From: Photobacterium aquae | Lineage (GTDB): Bacteria; Pseudomonadota; Gammaproteobacteria; Enterobacterales; Vibrionaceae | Assembly (NCBI RefSeq): GCF_001029445.1 | Contig: NZ_LDOT01000045.1 | Span: 1-34,195 of the forward strand | DNA: 34,195 bases | Direction of reading: 5' to 3' | Translations under genes and position numbers: made by a program | The notes under the pieces: generated by a model | What the model was told of the DNA's origin: nothing | What the model saw: the letters and a program-made list of their open reading frames with translations, nothing else | Databases searched by the model: none | In this document: positions 7,051 through 15,284 of the stretch, piece after piece | Layout: each line of letters begins with the position of its first letter | Position numbering within the stretch: the first letter of the stretch is position 1

Positions 7051-7362
7051 ATGGCAGCTAAAATCCGTCGTAACGACGAAGTTATCGTTCTTACTGGTAA
7101 AGACAAAGGTAAGAAAGGTAAAGTATCTAAGGTTCTAGCAACCGGTAAAGTAATCGTTGAAGGTATCAACCTTGTTAAGAAGCACCAGAAGCCTGTACCG
7201 GCTATGGGCATCCAAGGTGGCATCGTTGAAAAAGAAGCAGCAATTGACGCTTCTAACGTTGCAATCGTAAACGGTGAAGGTAAAGCGGACCGTGTAGGCT
7301 TCCGATTTGAAGACGGCAAAAAAGTTCGTTTCTTCAAGTCGACTGGCGAAACTATTAAGTAA
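7051..7362 (+). CDS. rplX: 50S ribosomal protein L24
   Basis: L24 (103 residues) is an assembly initiator that binds the 5' part of 23S rRNA near the tunnel exit. The KOW motif DEVIVLTGKDKGKKGKVSKVL is near the N-terminus, followed by VEGINLVKKHQKPVPAMGIQG. AAGGAG sits before the ATG. It is encoded 12 bases after rplN and 15 before rplE. Confidence 0.98.
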   Translation: MAAKIRRNDEVIVLTGKDKGKKGKVSKVLATGKVIVEGINLVKKHQKPVPAMGIQGGIVEKEAAIDASNVAIVNGEGKADRVGFRFEDGKKVRFFKSTGETIK

Positions 7363-7377
7363 TTTTGGAGTAGTACT

Positions 7378-7917
7378 ATGGCGAAACTGCATGATTACTA
7401 CAAAGAGTCTATTGTAAGCGAGCTTTCTGAAAAGTTTGAATACAAGAGCATCATGCAAGTCCCAAGGATCGAGAAAATCACACTTAACATGGGTGTGGGT
7501 GACGCGATCAACGACAAGAAGCTTCTTGAGAATGCAGCAGCAGATATGGCCGCCATTTCTGGCCAAAAGCCGCTGATCACAAAAGCTCGTAAGTCTGTTG
7601 CTGGCTTTAAGATCCGTGAGGGCTACCCTATTGGCTGTAAAGTGACTCTACGTGGCGAACGTATGTGGGACTTTTTCGAGCGTCTAATTTCAATTGCTGT
7701 ACCTCGTATCCGAGATTTCCGTGGTCTAAACCCGAAATCATTCGACGGTCGTGGTAACTACAGCATGGGCGTTCGTGAGCAGATTATCTTCCCAGAAATC
7801 GATTACGATAAAGTTGATCGTGTACGTGGTCTAGACATCACAATCACGACTTCTGCGAAATCTGACGAAGAAGCTTGTGCTCTGCTATCTGCTTTTAACT
7901 TCCCATTCCGTAAGTAA
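7378..7917 (+). CDS. rplE: 50S ribosomal protein L5
   Basis: L5 (179 residues, same as E. coli) binds 5S rRNA and contacts the P-site tRNA in the central protuberance. MAKLHDYYKESIVSEL, LNMGVGDAINDKKLLENA and the C-terminal YDKVDRVRGLDITITTSAKSDEEA are conserved. In E. coli the S8 protein represses the spc operon by binding mRNA around this gene's start; I did not test whether that fold is conserved here. Confidence 0.98.
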   Translation: MAKLHDYYKESIVSELSEKFEYKSIMQVPRIEKITLNMGVGDAINDKKLLENAAADMAAISGQKPLITKARKSVAGFKIREGYPIGCKVTLRGERMWDFFERLISIAVPRIRDFRGLNPKSFDGRGNYSMGVREQIIFPEIDYDKVDRVRGLDITITTSAKSDEEACALLSAFNFPFRK

Positions 7918-7932
7918 AAGTAAGGGTTACTA

Positions 7933-8238
7933 ATGGCTAAAGAATCCATGAAGGCACGTGAAGTAAAACGTGCAAAGCTAGTAGCAAAGTTCGCTGAGAA
8001 GCGTGCGGCGCTTAAAGCTCTAATCAAAGACGTGAATGCGTCTGAAGAAGATCGCTGGAATGCAGTGCTTAAACTTCAGTCACTACCACGTGATTCTGCT
8101 AAGTCTCGTCAGCGTAACCGCTGTAACCAGACTGGTCGTCCACACGGCTACCTACGTAAGTTCGGTCTATGCCGTATCAAGGTTCGTGAAGCTTGCATGA
8201 AAGGCGAGATTCCGGGTCTGCGTAAAGCTAGCTGGTAA
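7933..8238 (+). CDS. rpsN: 30S ribosomal protein S14, zinc-free form
   Basis: S14 (101 residues) is a 30S head protein. It is the long, zinc-independent type: the RNRCNQTGRPHGYLRKFGLCRIKVREAC region lacks the two CxxC pairs of the short zinc form, and the N-terminal extension with MAKESMKAREVKRAKLVAKFAEKR is present. The end GLRKASW is typical. It lies between rplE and rpsH as in all gammaproteobacterial spc operons. Confidence 0.98.
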   Translation: MAKESMKAREVKRAKLVAKFAEKRAALKALIKDVNASEEDRWNAVLKLQSLPRDSAKSRQRNRCNQTGRPHGYLRKFGLCRIKVREACMKGEIPGLRKASW

Positions 8239-8274
8239 TTTGTTACCCAATTAGAATCACGGAGTAATTGACTT

Positions 8275-8667
8275 ATGAGCATGCAAGATCCGATTTCGGA
8301 TATGCTGACCCGCATTCGCAACGGTCAGGCAGCGAAAAAAGTTGCTGTAAAAATGCCATCTTCTAAGCTAAAAGTTGCTATCGCAGCACTGCTTAAAGAA
8401 GAAGGTTACGTGGCTGACTACACCATCTCTGGTGAAGTTAAGCCTGAGCTAGAAGTTACACTTAAGTACTTCGAAGCTAACCCAGTTATCGAGCAAATCC
8501 AGCGCGTTTCACGCCCTGGCCTACGCATCTACAAGAAAAAAGATGCGCTTCCGTCAGTTATGGGCGGTCTAGGTATTGCTGTTGTGTCCACTTCCAAGGG
8601 TCTGATGACCGACCGCGCTGCTCGCAAAGCGGGTCTTGGCGGTGAGATTATCTGCTACGTAGCATAA
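8275..8667 (+). CDS. rpsH: 30S ribosomal protein S8, spc operon repressor
   Basis: S8 (130 residues) binds the central domain of 16S rRNA and, in E. coli, represses translation of the spc operon. The start MSMQDPISDMLTRIRNGQ and the C-terminal motif STSKGLMTDRAARKAGLGGEIICYVA match the family; the Ser-rich RNA-contact segment near the end is intact. The 36-base gap before it (8239-8274) contains only its ribosome site CACGGAG. Confidence 0.98.
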   Translation: MSMQDPISDMLTRIRNGQAAKKVAVKMPSSKLKVAIAALLKEEGYVADYTISGEVKPELEVTLKYFEANPVIEQIQRVSRPGLRIYKKKDALPSVMGGLGIAVVSTSKGLMTDRAARKAGLGGEIICYVA

Positions 8668-8679
8668 TAGGAGTAGGAA

Positions 8680-9213
8680 ATGTCTCGTGTTGCAAAAGCA
8701 CCTGTAGTAATTCCTGCCGGCGTAGAAGTTAAGCTTAACGGTCAGGAAATCACTGTTAAAGGTGGAAAAGGCGAACTAACTCGCGTTATCCATGAAGCAG
8801 TAGTTCTTTCCCAGGAAGAGAGCCAGATCACTTTCGGTCCTCGTGAAGGTTTCGAGAAAGCTTGGGCGCAAGCAGGTACTGCTCGTGCACTAGTTAACAA
8901 CATGGTTGTTGGTGTTACTGAAGGTTACACTAAGAAGCTTGTTCTTAAGGGTGTAGGTTACCGTGCTGCTATCAAAGGCAACGCTGTAGCTCTGACTCTT
9001 GGTTTCTCTCACCCAGTAGAGCACGAACTTCCAGCTGGCATCAAAGCTGAGTGCCCAACTCAAACTGAAATCGTACTAACTGGTACTGATAAGCAGGTAG
9101 TTGGCCAAGTAGCTGCTGACATTCGCGCTTACCGTAGTCCTGAGCCTTACAAAGGCAAAGGTGTTCGTTACGCAGATGAAAATGTGCGTACTAAAGAAGC
9201 TAAGAAGAAGTAA
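8680..9213 (+). CDS. rplF: 50S ribosomal protein L6
   Basis: L6 (177 residues) sits near the sarcin-ricin loop and factor-binding site. Two tandem RNA-binding-like domains are present: the first with PVVIPAGVEVKLNGQEITVKGGKG, the second with LVLKGVGYRAAIKGNAVALTLGFSHPV. The end EPYKGKGVRYADENVRTKEAKKK is typical. TAGGAG precedes the ATG, and rplR starts nine bases after the stop. Confidence 0.98.
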   Translation: MSRVAKAPVVIPAGVEVKLNGQEITVKGGKGELTRVIHEAVVLSQEESQITFGPREGFEKAWAQAGTARALVNNMVVGVTEGYTKKLVLKGVGYRAAIKGNAVALTLGFSHPVEHELPAGIKAECPTQTEIVLTGTDKQVVGQVAADIRAYRSPEPYKGKGVRYADENVRTKEAKKK

Positions 9214-9222
9214 GGTAACACT

Positions 9223-9576
9223 ATGGATAAGAAAGCATCTCGTATCCGTCGTGCGACCCGTGCACGTCGTAAGATTGCTGAACTGGGTGCAACTCGCCTG
9301 GTTGTACACCGTACTCCACGTCACGTGTACGCTCAGGTTATCGCACCAAACGGTTCTGAAGTAATCGCAGCCGCTTCTACAGTAGAAAAAGCGATCCGTG
9401 AGCAAGTTAAGAGCACCGGTAACAAAGACGCTGCTGCAGCTGTAGGTAAAGCTATTGCTGAGCGCGCGATTGAAAAAGGCGTTTCTAGCGTTGCATTCGA
9501 TCGTTCTGGTTTCCAATACCACGGCCGTGTGGCTGCACTAGCAGAAGCTGCTCGTGAAGCTGGTCTGAAATTCTAA
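9223..9576 (+). CDS. rplR: 50S ribosomal protein L18
   Basis: L18 (117 residues) binds 5S rRNA together with L5 in the central protuberance. The Arg-rich N-terminus MDKKASRIRRATRARRKI and the core RLVVHRTPRHVYAQVIAPNGSEVIAAAST are family signatures. The C-terminus FDRSGFQYHGRVAALAEAAREAGLKF is complete. The length equals E. coli L18. Confidence 0.98.
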   Translation: MDKKASRIRRATRARRKIAELGATRLVVHRTPRHVYAQVIAPNGSEVIAAASTVEKAIREQVKSTGNKDAAAAVGKAIAERAIEKGVSSVAFDRSGFQYHGRVAALAEAAREAGLKF

Positions 9577-9588
9577 GGTAGGCGGAAG

Positions 9589-10086
9589 ATGGCTAACGAA
9601 AAAACTCAATCAGATTTGCATGAAAAGCTGATCGCTGTTAACCGCGTATCTAAGACGGTTAAAGGTGGTCGTATTTTCAGCTTTACTGCACTAACTGTTG
9701 TTGGTGACGGTAACGGTCGCGTTGGTTTCGGTTACGGTAAGGCACGTGAAGTTCCTGCTGCGATCCAAAAAGCGATGGAAAAAGCACGTCGCAACATGAT
9801 TAATGTTGCACTGAACGAAGGTACTCTACACCACGCTGTTAAAGGCGCACACACTGGTTCTAAAGTGTACATGCAGCCTGCTTCAGAAGGTACTGGTATC
9901 ATCGCCGGCGGTGCAATGCGTGCAGTACTAGAAGTTGCGGGTGTTCGCAACGTTCTAGCTAAAGCATACGGCTCTACAAACCCAATCAACATCGTTCGCG
10001 CGACTATTGATGGTTTGAGTGGCATGAACTCTCCAGAAATGATCGCTGCGAAGCGTGGTCTTTCTGTTAAAGAAATTCTGGAGTAA
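9589..10086 (+). CDS. rpsE: 30S ribosomal protein S5
   Basis: S5 (165 residues) is needed for decoding accuracy and forms part of the mRNA entry pore; changes in its N-terminal loop give spectinomycin resistance in E. coli. The N-terminal double-stranded-RNA-binding fold includes VSKTVKGGRIFSFTALTVVG and GFGYGKAREVPAAIQKAMEKAR. The C-terminal domain contains GGAMRAVLEVAGVRNVLAKAYGS. Nothing atypical is visible in the loop (KTVKGGRI). Confidence 0.98.
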   Translation: MANEKTQSDLHEKLIAVNRVSKTVKGGRIFSFTALTVVGDGNGRVGFGYGKAREVPAAIQKAMEKARRNMINVALNEGTLHHAVKGAHTGSKVYMQPASEGTGIIAGGAMRAVLEVAGVRNVLAKAYGSTNPINIVRATIDGLSGMNSPEMIAAKRGLSVKEILE

Positions 10087-10091
10087 TCGAC

Positions 10092-10271
10092 ATGGCTAAG
10101 ACTATTAAAGTAACACAGACAAAGAGCTCTATCGGTCGTCTACCGAAGCATAAAGCTACTTTGCTGGGCCTAGGCCTTCGTCGTATCAACCACACTGTTG
10201 AACTTGAAGATACTGCTTGCGTACGCGGCATGATCAACAAAGTTTACTACATGGTTAAAGTTGAGGAGTAA
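10092..10271 (+). CDS. rpmD: 50S ribosomal protein L30
   Basis: L30 (59 residues) is a small 50S protein found in most but not all bacteria. The translation begins MAKTIKVTQTKSSIGRLPKH and includes KATLLGLGLRRINHTVELED and the end INKVYYMVKVEE, all family hallmarks. GGAG at the end of rpsE provides the ribosome site. It lies five bases after rpsE and five before rplO. Confidence 0.97.
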   Translation: MAKTIKVTQTKSSIGRLPKHKATLLGLGLRRINHTVELEDTACVRGMINKVYYMVKVEE

Positions 10272-10276
10272 TCAGA

Positions 10277-10711
10277 ATGCGTTTGAATACTCTATCACCG
10301 GCTGCGGGTTCTAAGCCTTCTGCGAAGCGCGTAGGTCGTGGTATCGGTTCAGGTCTGGGCAAAACTTGTGGCCGTGGTCACAAAGGTCAGAAATCACGTT
10401 CAGGTGGTTCTGTACGTCCAGGCTTCGAAGGCGGTCAAATGCCTTTGAAACAGCGTCTACCAAAATTCGGTTTTACTTCTCGTAAGAGCTTGGTAACAGC
10501 TGAAGTTCGTCTAGCTGAGCTAGCGCGTGTTGAAGGTGACGTAGTAAGCCTAGAAACTCTTAAGGCTGCGAACATCATCACTAAGAACATTGCTTTCGCA
10601 AAAATCGTTCTTTCTGGTGAAATTGCTCGCGCTGTAACAGTTAAAGGTCTACGCGTGACTAAAGGCGCTAAAGCTGCTATCGAAGCTGCAGGCGGTAAAA
10701 TCGAGGAATAA
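10277..10711 (+). CDS. rplO: 50S ribosomal protein L15
   Basis: L15 (144 residues) is a late-assembling 50S protein with a long, basic and glycine-rich N-terminal extension that runs into the rRNA core: GSKPSAKRVGRGIGSGLGK, CGRGHKGQKSRSGGS and GFEGGQMPLKQRLPKFGF. The globular C-terminal part ends KGAKAAIEAAGGKIEE. GAGGAG precedes the ATG. secY follows 22 bases later. Confidence 0.98.
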   Translation: MRLNTLSPAAGSKPSAKRVGRGIGSGLGKTCGRGHKGQKSRSGGSVRPGFEGGQMPLKQRLPKFGFTSRKSLVTAEVRLAELARVEGDVVSLETLKAANIITKNIAFAKIVLSGEIARAVTVKGLRVTKGAKAAIEAAGGKIEE

Positions 10712-10733
10712 TTAACTCGAGGATGAGGTACAG

Positions 10734-12059
10734 ATGGCTAAACAACCAGGACAAGATTTTCGTAGCGCCCAAAGTGGACTAGCAGAGCTTAAGTCTCGCC
10801 TACTATTCGTATTAGGTGCGATCTTAATTTTCCGAGCAGGCTCCTTTGTGCCTATTCCTGGTATTGACGCTGCTGTACTTGCCGATCTGTTCGAACAGCA
10901 AAAGGGCACCATCATTGAACTGTTTAACATGTTCTCTGGTGGTGCACTTGAGCGTGCTTCCATTTTAGCACTGGGTATCATGCCGTATATTTCGGCATCG
11001 ATCATTGTTCAGTTGCTGACGGTTGTTCATCCGGCACTGGCCGAATTGAAGAAGGAAGGGGAGTCTGGCCGTCGTAAGATTAGCCAGTATACCCGTTACG
11101 GCACGCTTGTTTTGGCAACCTTCCAAGCAATTGGTATTGCAACAGGGTTACCAAGTATGATCCCAGGCCTTGTCGTTAATCCTGGCCTAGGATTCTACTT
11201 CGTTGCGGTTGTTAGTTTGGTTACCGGTACCATGTTCCTGATGTGGTTAGGTGAGCAAATTACAGAGCGTGGCATAGGTAACGGTATATCTCTGATCATC
11301 TTCACAGGTATTGTTGCAGGTTTGCCGCCGGCTATTGGACAGACAGTGGAGCAAGCGCGTCAAGGCGAATTGCATGTTCTTCTTCTACTGTTAATTGCAG
11401 TTATTTCGTTTGCTGTAATTTACTTTGTTGTGTTTATGGAGCGTGGTCAGCGTCGTATCGTTGTTAACTACGCCAAGCGTCAGCAGGGCCGTCGTGTCTT
11501 CGCTGCGCAAAGCACGCATCTGCCGTTGAAAATCAACATGGCAGGGGTAATTCCAGCAATCTTTGCATCTAGTATTATTCTGTTCCCGGGTACACTGGCT
11601 CAGTGGTTCGGTCAGAATGACAAGCTAACTTGGCTAAGTGACATTTCATTGGCACTAAGCCCAGGTCAGCCACTGTATGTAATGCTTTATGCAGCTGCGA
11701 TTATCTTCTTCTGCTTCTTCTATACGGCGCTGGTTTTCAACCCGCGTGAAACAGCAGATAACCTGAAGAAGTCTGGTGCGTTCGTACCTGGTATTCGCCC
11801 GGGAGAGCAGACCGCAAAATACATAGATAAAGTGATGACTCGCCTAACTTTGGTTGGTGCTCTGTACATTACCTTTATCTGTCTGATCCCCGAGTTTATG
11901 ATGATTGCATGGAATGTCCGCTTCTATTTTGGCGGTACTTCACTACTTATCGTAGTTGTAGTCATTATGGACTTCATGGCTCAAGTTCAGACACACCTGA
12001 TGTCTCAACAATATGAGTCTGTGTTGAAAAAGGCTAATCTTAAGGGCTCTGGCCGTTAA
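10734..12059 (+). CDS. secY: Protein translocase channel subunit SecY
   Basis: SecY (441 residues) is the ten-helix inner-membrane channel of the SecYEG translocon, through which signal-peptide proteins leave the cytoplasm. The start [25 protein letters not shown] and the first helix with [13 protein letters not shown] are typical. So are the plug-region segment [26 protein letters not shown] and the cytosolic loops [19 protein letters not shown] and [23 protein letters not shown]. It is the penultimate spc gene, with GAGGATGAGG upstream. Here it would export the envelope proteins encoded to the right, such as SypB and SypC. Confidence 0.98.
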
Positions 12060-12082
12060 GATCCCATTTACGGAGTTTAGCA

Positions 12083-12196
12083 ATGAAAGTTCGTGCTTCC
12101 GTTAAGAAAATCTGCCGTAACTGTAAAGTTATCAAGCGCAACGGTGTTGTGCGTGTAATTTGCAGTGAGCCAAAGCACAAACAGCGCCAAGGCTAA
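12083..12196 (+). CDS. rpmJ: 50S ribosomal protein L36, zinc-binding form
   Basis: L36 (37 residues) is the smallest ribosomal protein. The zinc ligands C11, C14, C27 and H32 are all present, in CRNC and CSEPKH, so this is the zinc-dependent form rather than the zinc-free paralogue induced under zinc limitation. [19 protein letters not shown] and the end KQRQG are diagnostic. CGGAG lies before the ATG. It closes the spc operon, before a likely terminator at 12229. Confidence 0.97.
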
Positions 12197-12228
12197 TTAG
12201 CAGAAATATTTCTTGCAAATTTAAGGTA

Positions 12229-12257
12229 GGTTGGCTAAATTAGCCAACCAATCTTTT
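12229..12257 (+). terminator. Likely terminator between spc and alpha operons
   Basis: A perfect 10-bp inverted repeat (GGTTGGCTAA 12229-12238, TTAGCCAACC 12240-12249) with one central base is followed by a short T-rich run (12252-12257). The physical loop must consume the inner AT pairs, and the T-run is interrupted, so termination may be partial and let some transcription continue into rpsM. Confidence 0.6.
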
Positions 12258-12341
12258 GTGTGTGCAAAAGAATTGTTCCGCCGCTGCGTATCCTAGACGG
12301 GCTTTGCAGTGGTAATTCTTGAAAAGTACTAGGAGTGAATA
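12258..12341 (+). promoter_or_regulatory. Alpha operon leader region
   Basis: This stretch runs from the end of the spc terminator to the rpsM start. In E. coli the RNA before rpsM folds into a pseudoknot that binds S4, the product of the third gene, and represses the operon. The position is equivalent and AGGAG (12330-12334) is the ribosome site, but I did not establish a pseudoknot and saw no convincing separate promoter. Confidence 0.35.
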
Positions 12342-12698
12342 GTGGCCCGTATTGCAGGCATTAACATTCCTGATCATAAACATTCTGTAATCGCTCTTAC
12401 TGCGATTTACGGTATTGGTAAAACTCGCTCAAAAGCTATCCTAGCTGAAGTGGGTATTGCTGAAAGTGTTAAGATCAGTGAACTAACTGAAGAGCAGATC
12501 GATCTACTGCGTGATGGTGTAGCTAAATACACTGTAGAAGGTGATCTACGTCGTGAAGTTTCCATGAACATCAAGCGCCTAATGGATCTTGGTTGTTACC
12601 GTGGTCTTCGTCATCGTCGCAGTCTACCACTACGTGGACAGCGTACTAAAACCAACGCACGTACCCGTAAGGGTCCGCGCAAGCCGATCAAGAAATAA
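12342..12698 (+). CDS. rpsM: 30S ribosomal protein S13
   Basis: S13 (118 residues) is a 30S head protein that forms intersubunit bridges B1a and B1b and touches the P-site tRNA with its C-terminal tail. The start is a GTG codon giving MARIAGINIPDHKH. The helix-two-turn-helix segment ALTAIYGIGKTRSKAIL and the C-terminal LRGQRTKTNARTRKGPRKPIKK are conserved. It opens the alpha operon; the GTG start and S4-type leader suit translational control. Confidence 0.98.
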   Translation: MARIAGINIPDHKHSVIALTAIYGIGKTRSKAILAEVGIAESVKISELTEEQIDLLRDGVAKYTVEGDLRREVSMNIKRLMDLGCYRGLRHRRSLPLRGQRTKTNARTRKGPRKPIKK

Positions 12699-12715
12699 TC
12701 GGAAGGTAGAGTACA

Positions 12716-13105
12716 ATGGCTAAACAACCAACTCGCGCTCGTAAGCGCGTACGCAAGCAAGTAGCTGATGGCGTTGCGCACATTCATGCTTCTTTCAACA
12801 ACACAATCGTGACCATCACTGACCGTCAGGGTAACGCTCTGTCTTGGGCTACTGCCGGTGGTTCAGGTTTCCGTGGTTCTCGTAAGTCTACTCCGTTCGC
12901 TGCACAGGTTGCTGCTGAGCGCGCTGGCGAAATGGCCAAAGAGTATGGCGTTAAGAACCTAGAAGTTATGGTTAAGGGCCCAGGTCCAGGTCGTGAGTCT
13001 ACTATCCGCGCGCTTAACGCTGCGGGTTTCCGTATCACTAACATTGTTGATGCGACTCCGATCCCTCATAACGGTTGTCGTCCACCTAAGAAACGTCGCG
13101 TATAA
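12716..13105 (+). CDS. rpsK: 30S ribosomal protein S11
   Basis: S11 (129 residues) forms part of the 30S platform near the E site. The basic N-terminus KQPTRARKRVRKQ, the motif NNTIVTITDRQGNALSWATAGGSGFRGSRKSTPFAAQ and the end ATPIPHNGCRPPKKRRV are signatures. The NG of PIPHNGCRPP is the conserved Asn-Gly that becomes isoaspartate in E. coli S11. GGAAGG precedes the ATG. Confidence 0.98.
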   Translation: MAKQPTRARKRVRKQVADGVAHIHASFNNTIVTITDRQGNALSWATAGGSGFRGSRKSTPFAAQVAAERAGEMAKEYGVKNLEVMVKGPGPGRESTIRALNAAGFRITNIVDATPIPHNGCRPPKKRRV

Positions 13106-13132
13106 CGTTTCTAGGAAAACTGGAGAAAGAAC

Positions 13133-13753
13133 ATGGCAAGATATTTGGGTCCTAAGCTGAAGCTTAGCCGTCGCGAAGGCACTGACTTATTCCTTAAGTC
13201 TGGTGTACGCGCGATTGATACCAAGTGTAAAATTGATAATGCACCTGGCATGCACGGTGCTCGTCGCGGTCGTCTATCTGACTACGGCGTTCAGCTTCGT
13301 GAGAAGCAGAAAGTTCGTCGTACTTACGGCGTACTTGAGAAGCAATTCCGTAACTACTACCAAGAAGCGGCTCGCATCAAGGGCAACACAGGTGAAAACC
13401 TGCTTCAGCTTCTTGAAGGTCGTCTAGACAACGTAGTTTACCGCATGGGCTTTGGCGCAACTCGCGCAGAAGCACGTCAGCTGGTAAGCCACAAAGCGAT
13501 TCTAGTTAACGGTCAAGTCGTAAACGTTCCTTCTTTCCAGGTAGCGGCTAACGACGTTGTTAGCGTTCGCGAGAAAGCTAAGAACCAAGCACGCATCAAA
13601 GCGGCTCTTGAAGTTGCTACTCAGCGTGAACTACCGACTTGGGTCGAAGTAGACAACAGCAAGATGGAAGGTACTTTCAAGCGTCTTCCAGAACGTTCTG
13701 ATTTGTCTGCCGACATCAACGAACACCTGATCGTCGAGCTTTACTCTAAGTAA
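13133..13753 (+). CDS. rpsD: 30S ribosomal protein S4, alpha operon repressor
   Basis: S4 (206 residues) starts 30S assembly by binding the 5' domain of 16S rRNA, helps form the mRNA entry helicase with S3 and S5, and in E. coli represses the alpha operon. MARYLGPKLKLSRREGTDLFLKSG is the typical start. The S4 RNA-binding domain is at residues about 96-160 (RLDNVVYRMGFGATRAEARQLVSHKAILVNGQ). It lacks the N-terminal zinc-binding cysteines of some S4 types, as in E. coli. Confidence 0.98.
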   Translation: MARYLGPKLKLSRREGTDLFLKSGVRAIDTKCKIDNAPGMHGARRGRLSDYGVQLREKQKVRRTYGVLEKQFRNYYQEAARIKGNTGENLLQLLEGRLDNVVYRMGFGATRAEARQLVSHKAILVNGQVVNVPSFQVAANDVVSVREKAKNQARIKAALEVATQRELPTWVEVDNSKMEGTFKRLPERSDLSADINEHLIVELYSK

Positions 13754-13776
13754 GGCTACAGTTAAGAGAGGACACA

Positions 13777-14766
13777 ATGCAGGGTTCTGTAACAGAATTT
13801 CTTAAGCCGCGTCTTGTTGATATTGAACAAGTTAGCAGTACGCATGCCAAAGTAACTCTTGAGCCACTAGAGCGTGGTTTCGGCCACACTCTTGGTAATG
13901 CGCTACGTCGTATTCTTCTATCTTCAATGCCGGGTTGTGCCGTAACTGAAGTAGAAATCGATGGCGTGTTGCACGAGTACAGCACCAAAGAAGGTATTCA
14001 GGAAGATATCCTTGAGATCCTTCTAAACCTTAAAGGCCTAGCCGTTAAGGTTGAGGGTAAGGATGAAGTAATCATTACTCTGAATAAATCTGGTGCAGGC
14101 CCTGTTGTTGCAGGTGACATCACCCATGATGGTGATGTTGAGATTGCGAACCCAGAGCACGTAATCTGCCACATTACTGATGACAATGCTGATATCAGCA
14201 TGCGCATCAAGGTAGAGCGTGGTCGTGGCTACGTACCGGCGTCTGCTCGTATTCACACAGAAGAAGACGAGCGTCCAATTGGTCGTCTACTGGTTGATGC
14301 AACATTCAGCCCAGTTGACCGCATCGCTTACGCAGTTGAAGCAGCACGTGTTGAACAACGTACTGACCTTGACAAGCTTGTAATCGATATGGAAACCAAC
14401 GGTACTCTTGACCCAGAGGAAGCTATCCGTCGTGCAGCTACTATTCTAGCTGAGCAATTGGATGCATTCGTAGATCTTCGTGATGTACGAGTTCCTGAAG
14501 AGAAAGAAGAGAAGCCGGAGTTCGATCCGATCCTACTGCGTCCTGTAGACGATCTTGAACTAACTGTTCGCTCTGCTAACTGTCTGAAAGCAGAAGCGAT
14601 CCATTACATCGGTGATCTCGTTCAGCGCACTGAGGTTGAGCTTCTTAAAACGCCTAACCTTGGTAAGAAGTCTTTGACAGAAATCAAAGACGTGCTGGCT
14701 TCACGTGGTCTGTCTCTAGGTATGCGCCTAGAAAACTGGCCGCCAGCATCTATCGCTGAAGATTAA
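13777..14766 (+). CDS. rpoA: RNA polymerase alpha subunit
   Basis: The alpha subunit (329 residues, same length as E. coli) dimerises to nucleate RNA polymerase assembly. The N-terminal domain (about 1-235) carries EPLERGFGHTLGNALRRILLSSMPGCAV. A linker around PEEKEEKPEFDP leads to the C-terminal domain (about 250-329), which binds UP elements and activators; its conserved core is RSANCLKAEAIHYIGDLVQRTEVELLKTPNLGKKSL. That domain is what would contact the AT-rich element upstream of the rrn P1 promoter at the right end. AGAGGA precedes the ATG. Confidence 0.99.
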   Translation: MQGSVTEFLKPRLVDIEQVSSTHAKVTLEPLERGFGHTLGNALRRILLSSMPGCAVTEVEIDGVLHEYSTKEGIQEDILEILLNLKGLAVKVEGKDEVIITLNKSGAGPVVAGDITHDGDVEIANPEHVICHITDDNADISMRIKVERGRGYVPASARIHTEEDERPIGRLLVDATFSPVDRIAYAVEAARVEQRTDLDKLVIDMETNGTLDPEEAIRRAATILAEQLDAFVDLRDVRVPEEKEEKPEFDPILLRPVDDLELTVRSANCLKAEAIHYIGDLVQRTEVELLKTPNLGKKSLTEIKDVLASRGLSLGMRLENWPPASIAED

Positions 14767-14799
14767 TAGTTACTGATATCTAGTTAGAAGGATTAGGTC

Positions 14800-15186
14800 A
14801 TGCGCCATCGTAAGAGTGGTCGTCAACTCAACCGCAACAGCAGCCACCGCAAGGCTATGTTTAGCAACATGGCTAGCTCTCTGGTACGTCACGAGCTTAT
14901 CAAGACTACCCTGCCTAAGGCAAAAGAGCTGCGTCGCGTAATTGAGCCATTGATTACACTAGCTAAGACTGACAGTGTTGCTAACCGTCGTCTTGCATTC
15001 GCACGTACTCGTGACAACGAAGTTGTTGCGAAACTATTTAACGAACTGGGTCCACGTTTTGCTCAGCGTCCAGGCGGTTACACTCGCATCATGAAATGCG
15101 GTTTCCGTGCTGGCGATAAAGCCCCTATGGCTTACATCGAGCTAGTAGACCGTCCTGAAGCTCAGGAAGAAGCTGCTGCTGAATAA
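14800..15186 (+). CDS. rplQ: 50S ribosomal protein L17
   Basis: L17 (128 residues) lies near the tunnel exit. MRHRKSGRQLNRNSSHRKAM, LPKAKELRRVIEPLITLAK and GGYTRIMKCGFRAGDKAPMAYIELVDR are family hallmarks; the acidic tail EAQEEAAAE replaces the shorter enteric end. GAAGGA precedes the ATG. It is the last gene of the alpha operon, with a strong terminator 24 bases after the stop. Confidence 0.98.
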   Translation: MRHRKSGRQLNRNSSHRKAMFSNMASSLVRHELIKTTLPKAKELRRVIEPLITLAKTDSVANRRLAFARTRDNEVVAKLFNELGPRFAQRPGGYTRIMKCGFRAGDKAPMAYIELVDRPEAQEEAAAE

Positions 15187-15210
15187 GCAAAAGCTCGTTA
15201 AATAAAAAAG

Positions 15211-15239
15211 AAGCCGAGTCGTAAGACTCGGCTTTTTTT
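15211..15239 (+). terminator. Strong terminator after rplQ
   Basis: A perfect 10-bp stem (AAGCCGAGTC 15211-15220, GACTCGGCTT 15225-15234) with a GTAA loop is preceded by an A-run and followed by a T-run to 15239. It marks the end of the ribosomal-protein block and, because the flanking A-run and T-run are near-symmetrical, may also work on the other strand. Confidence 0.95.
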
Positions 15240-15284
15240 ATGCATTGATTTTCTTGTTTCCTAGATTAACAAGAGAGTGAGTGC

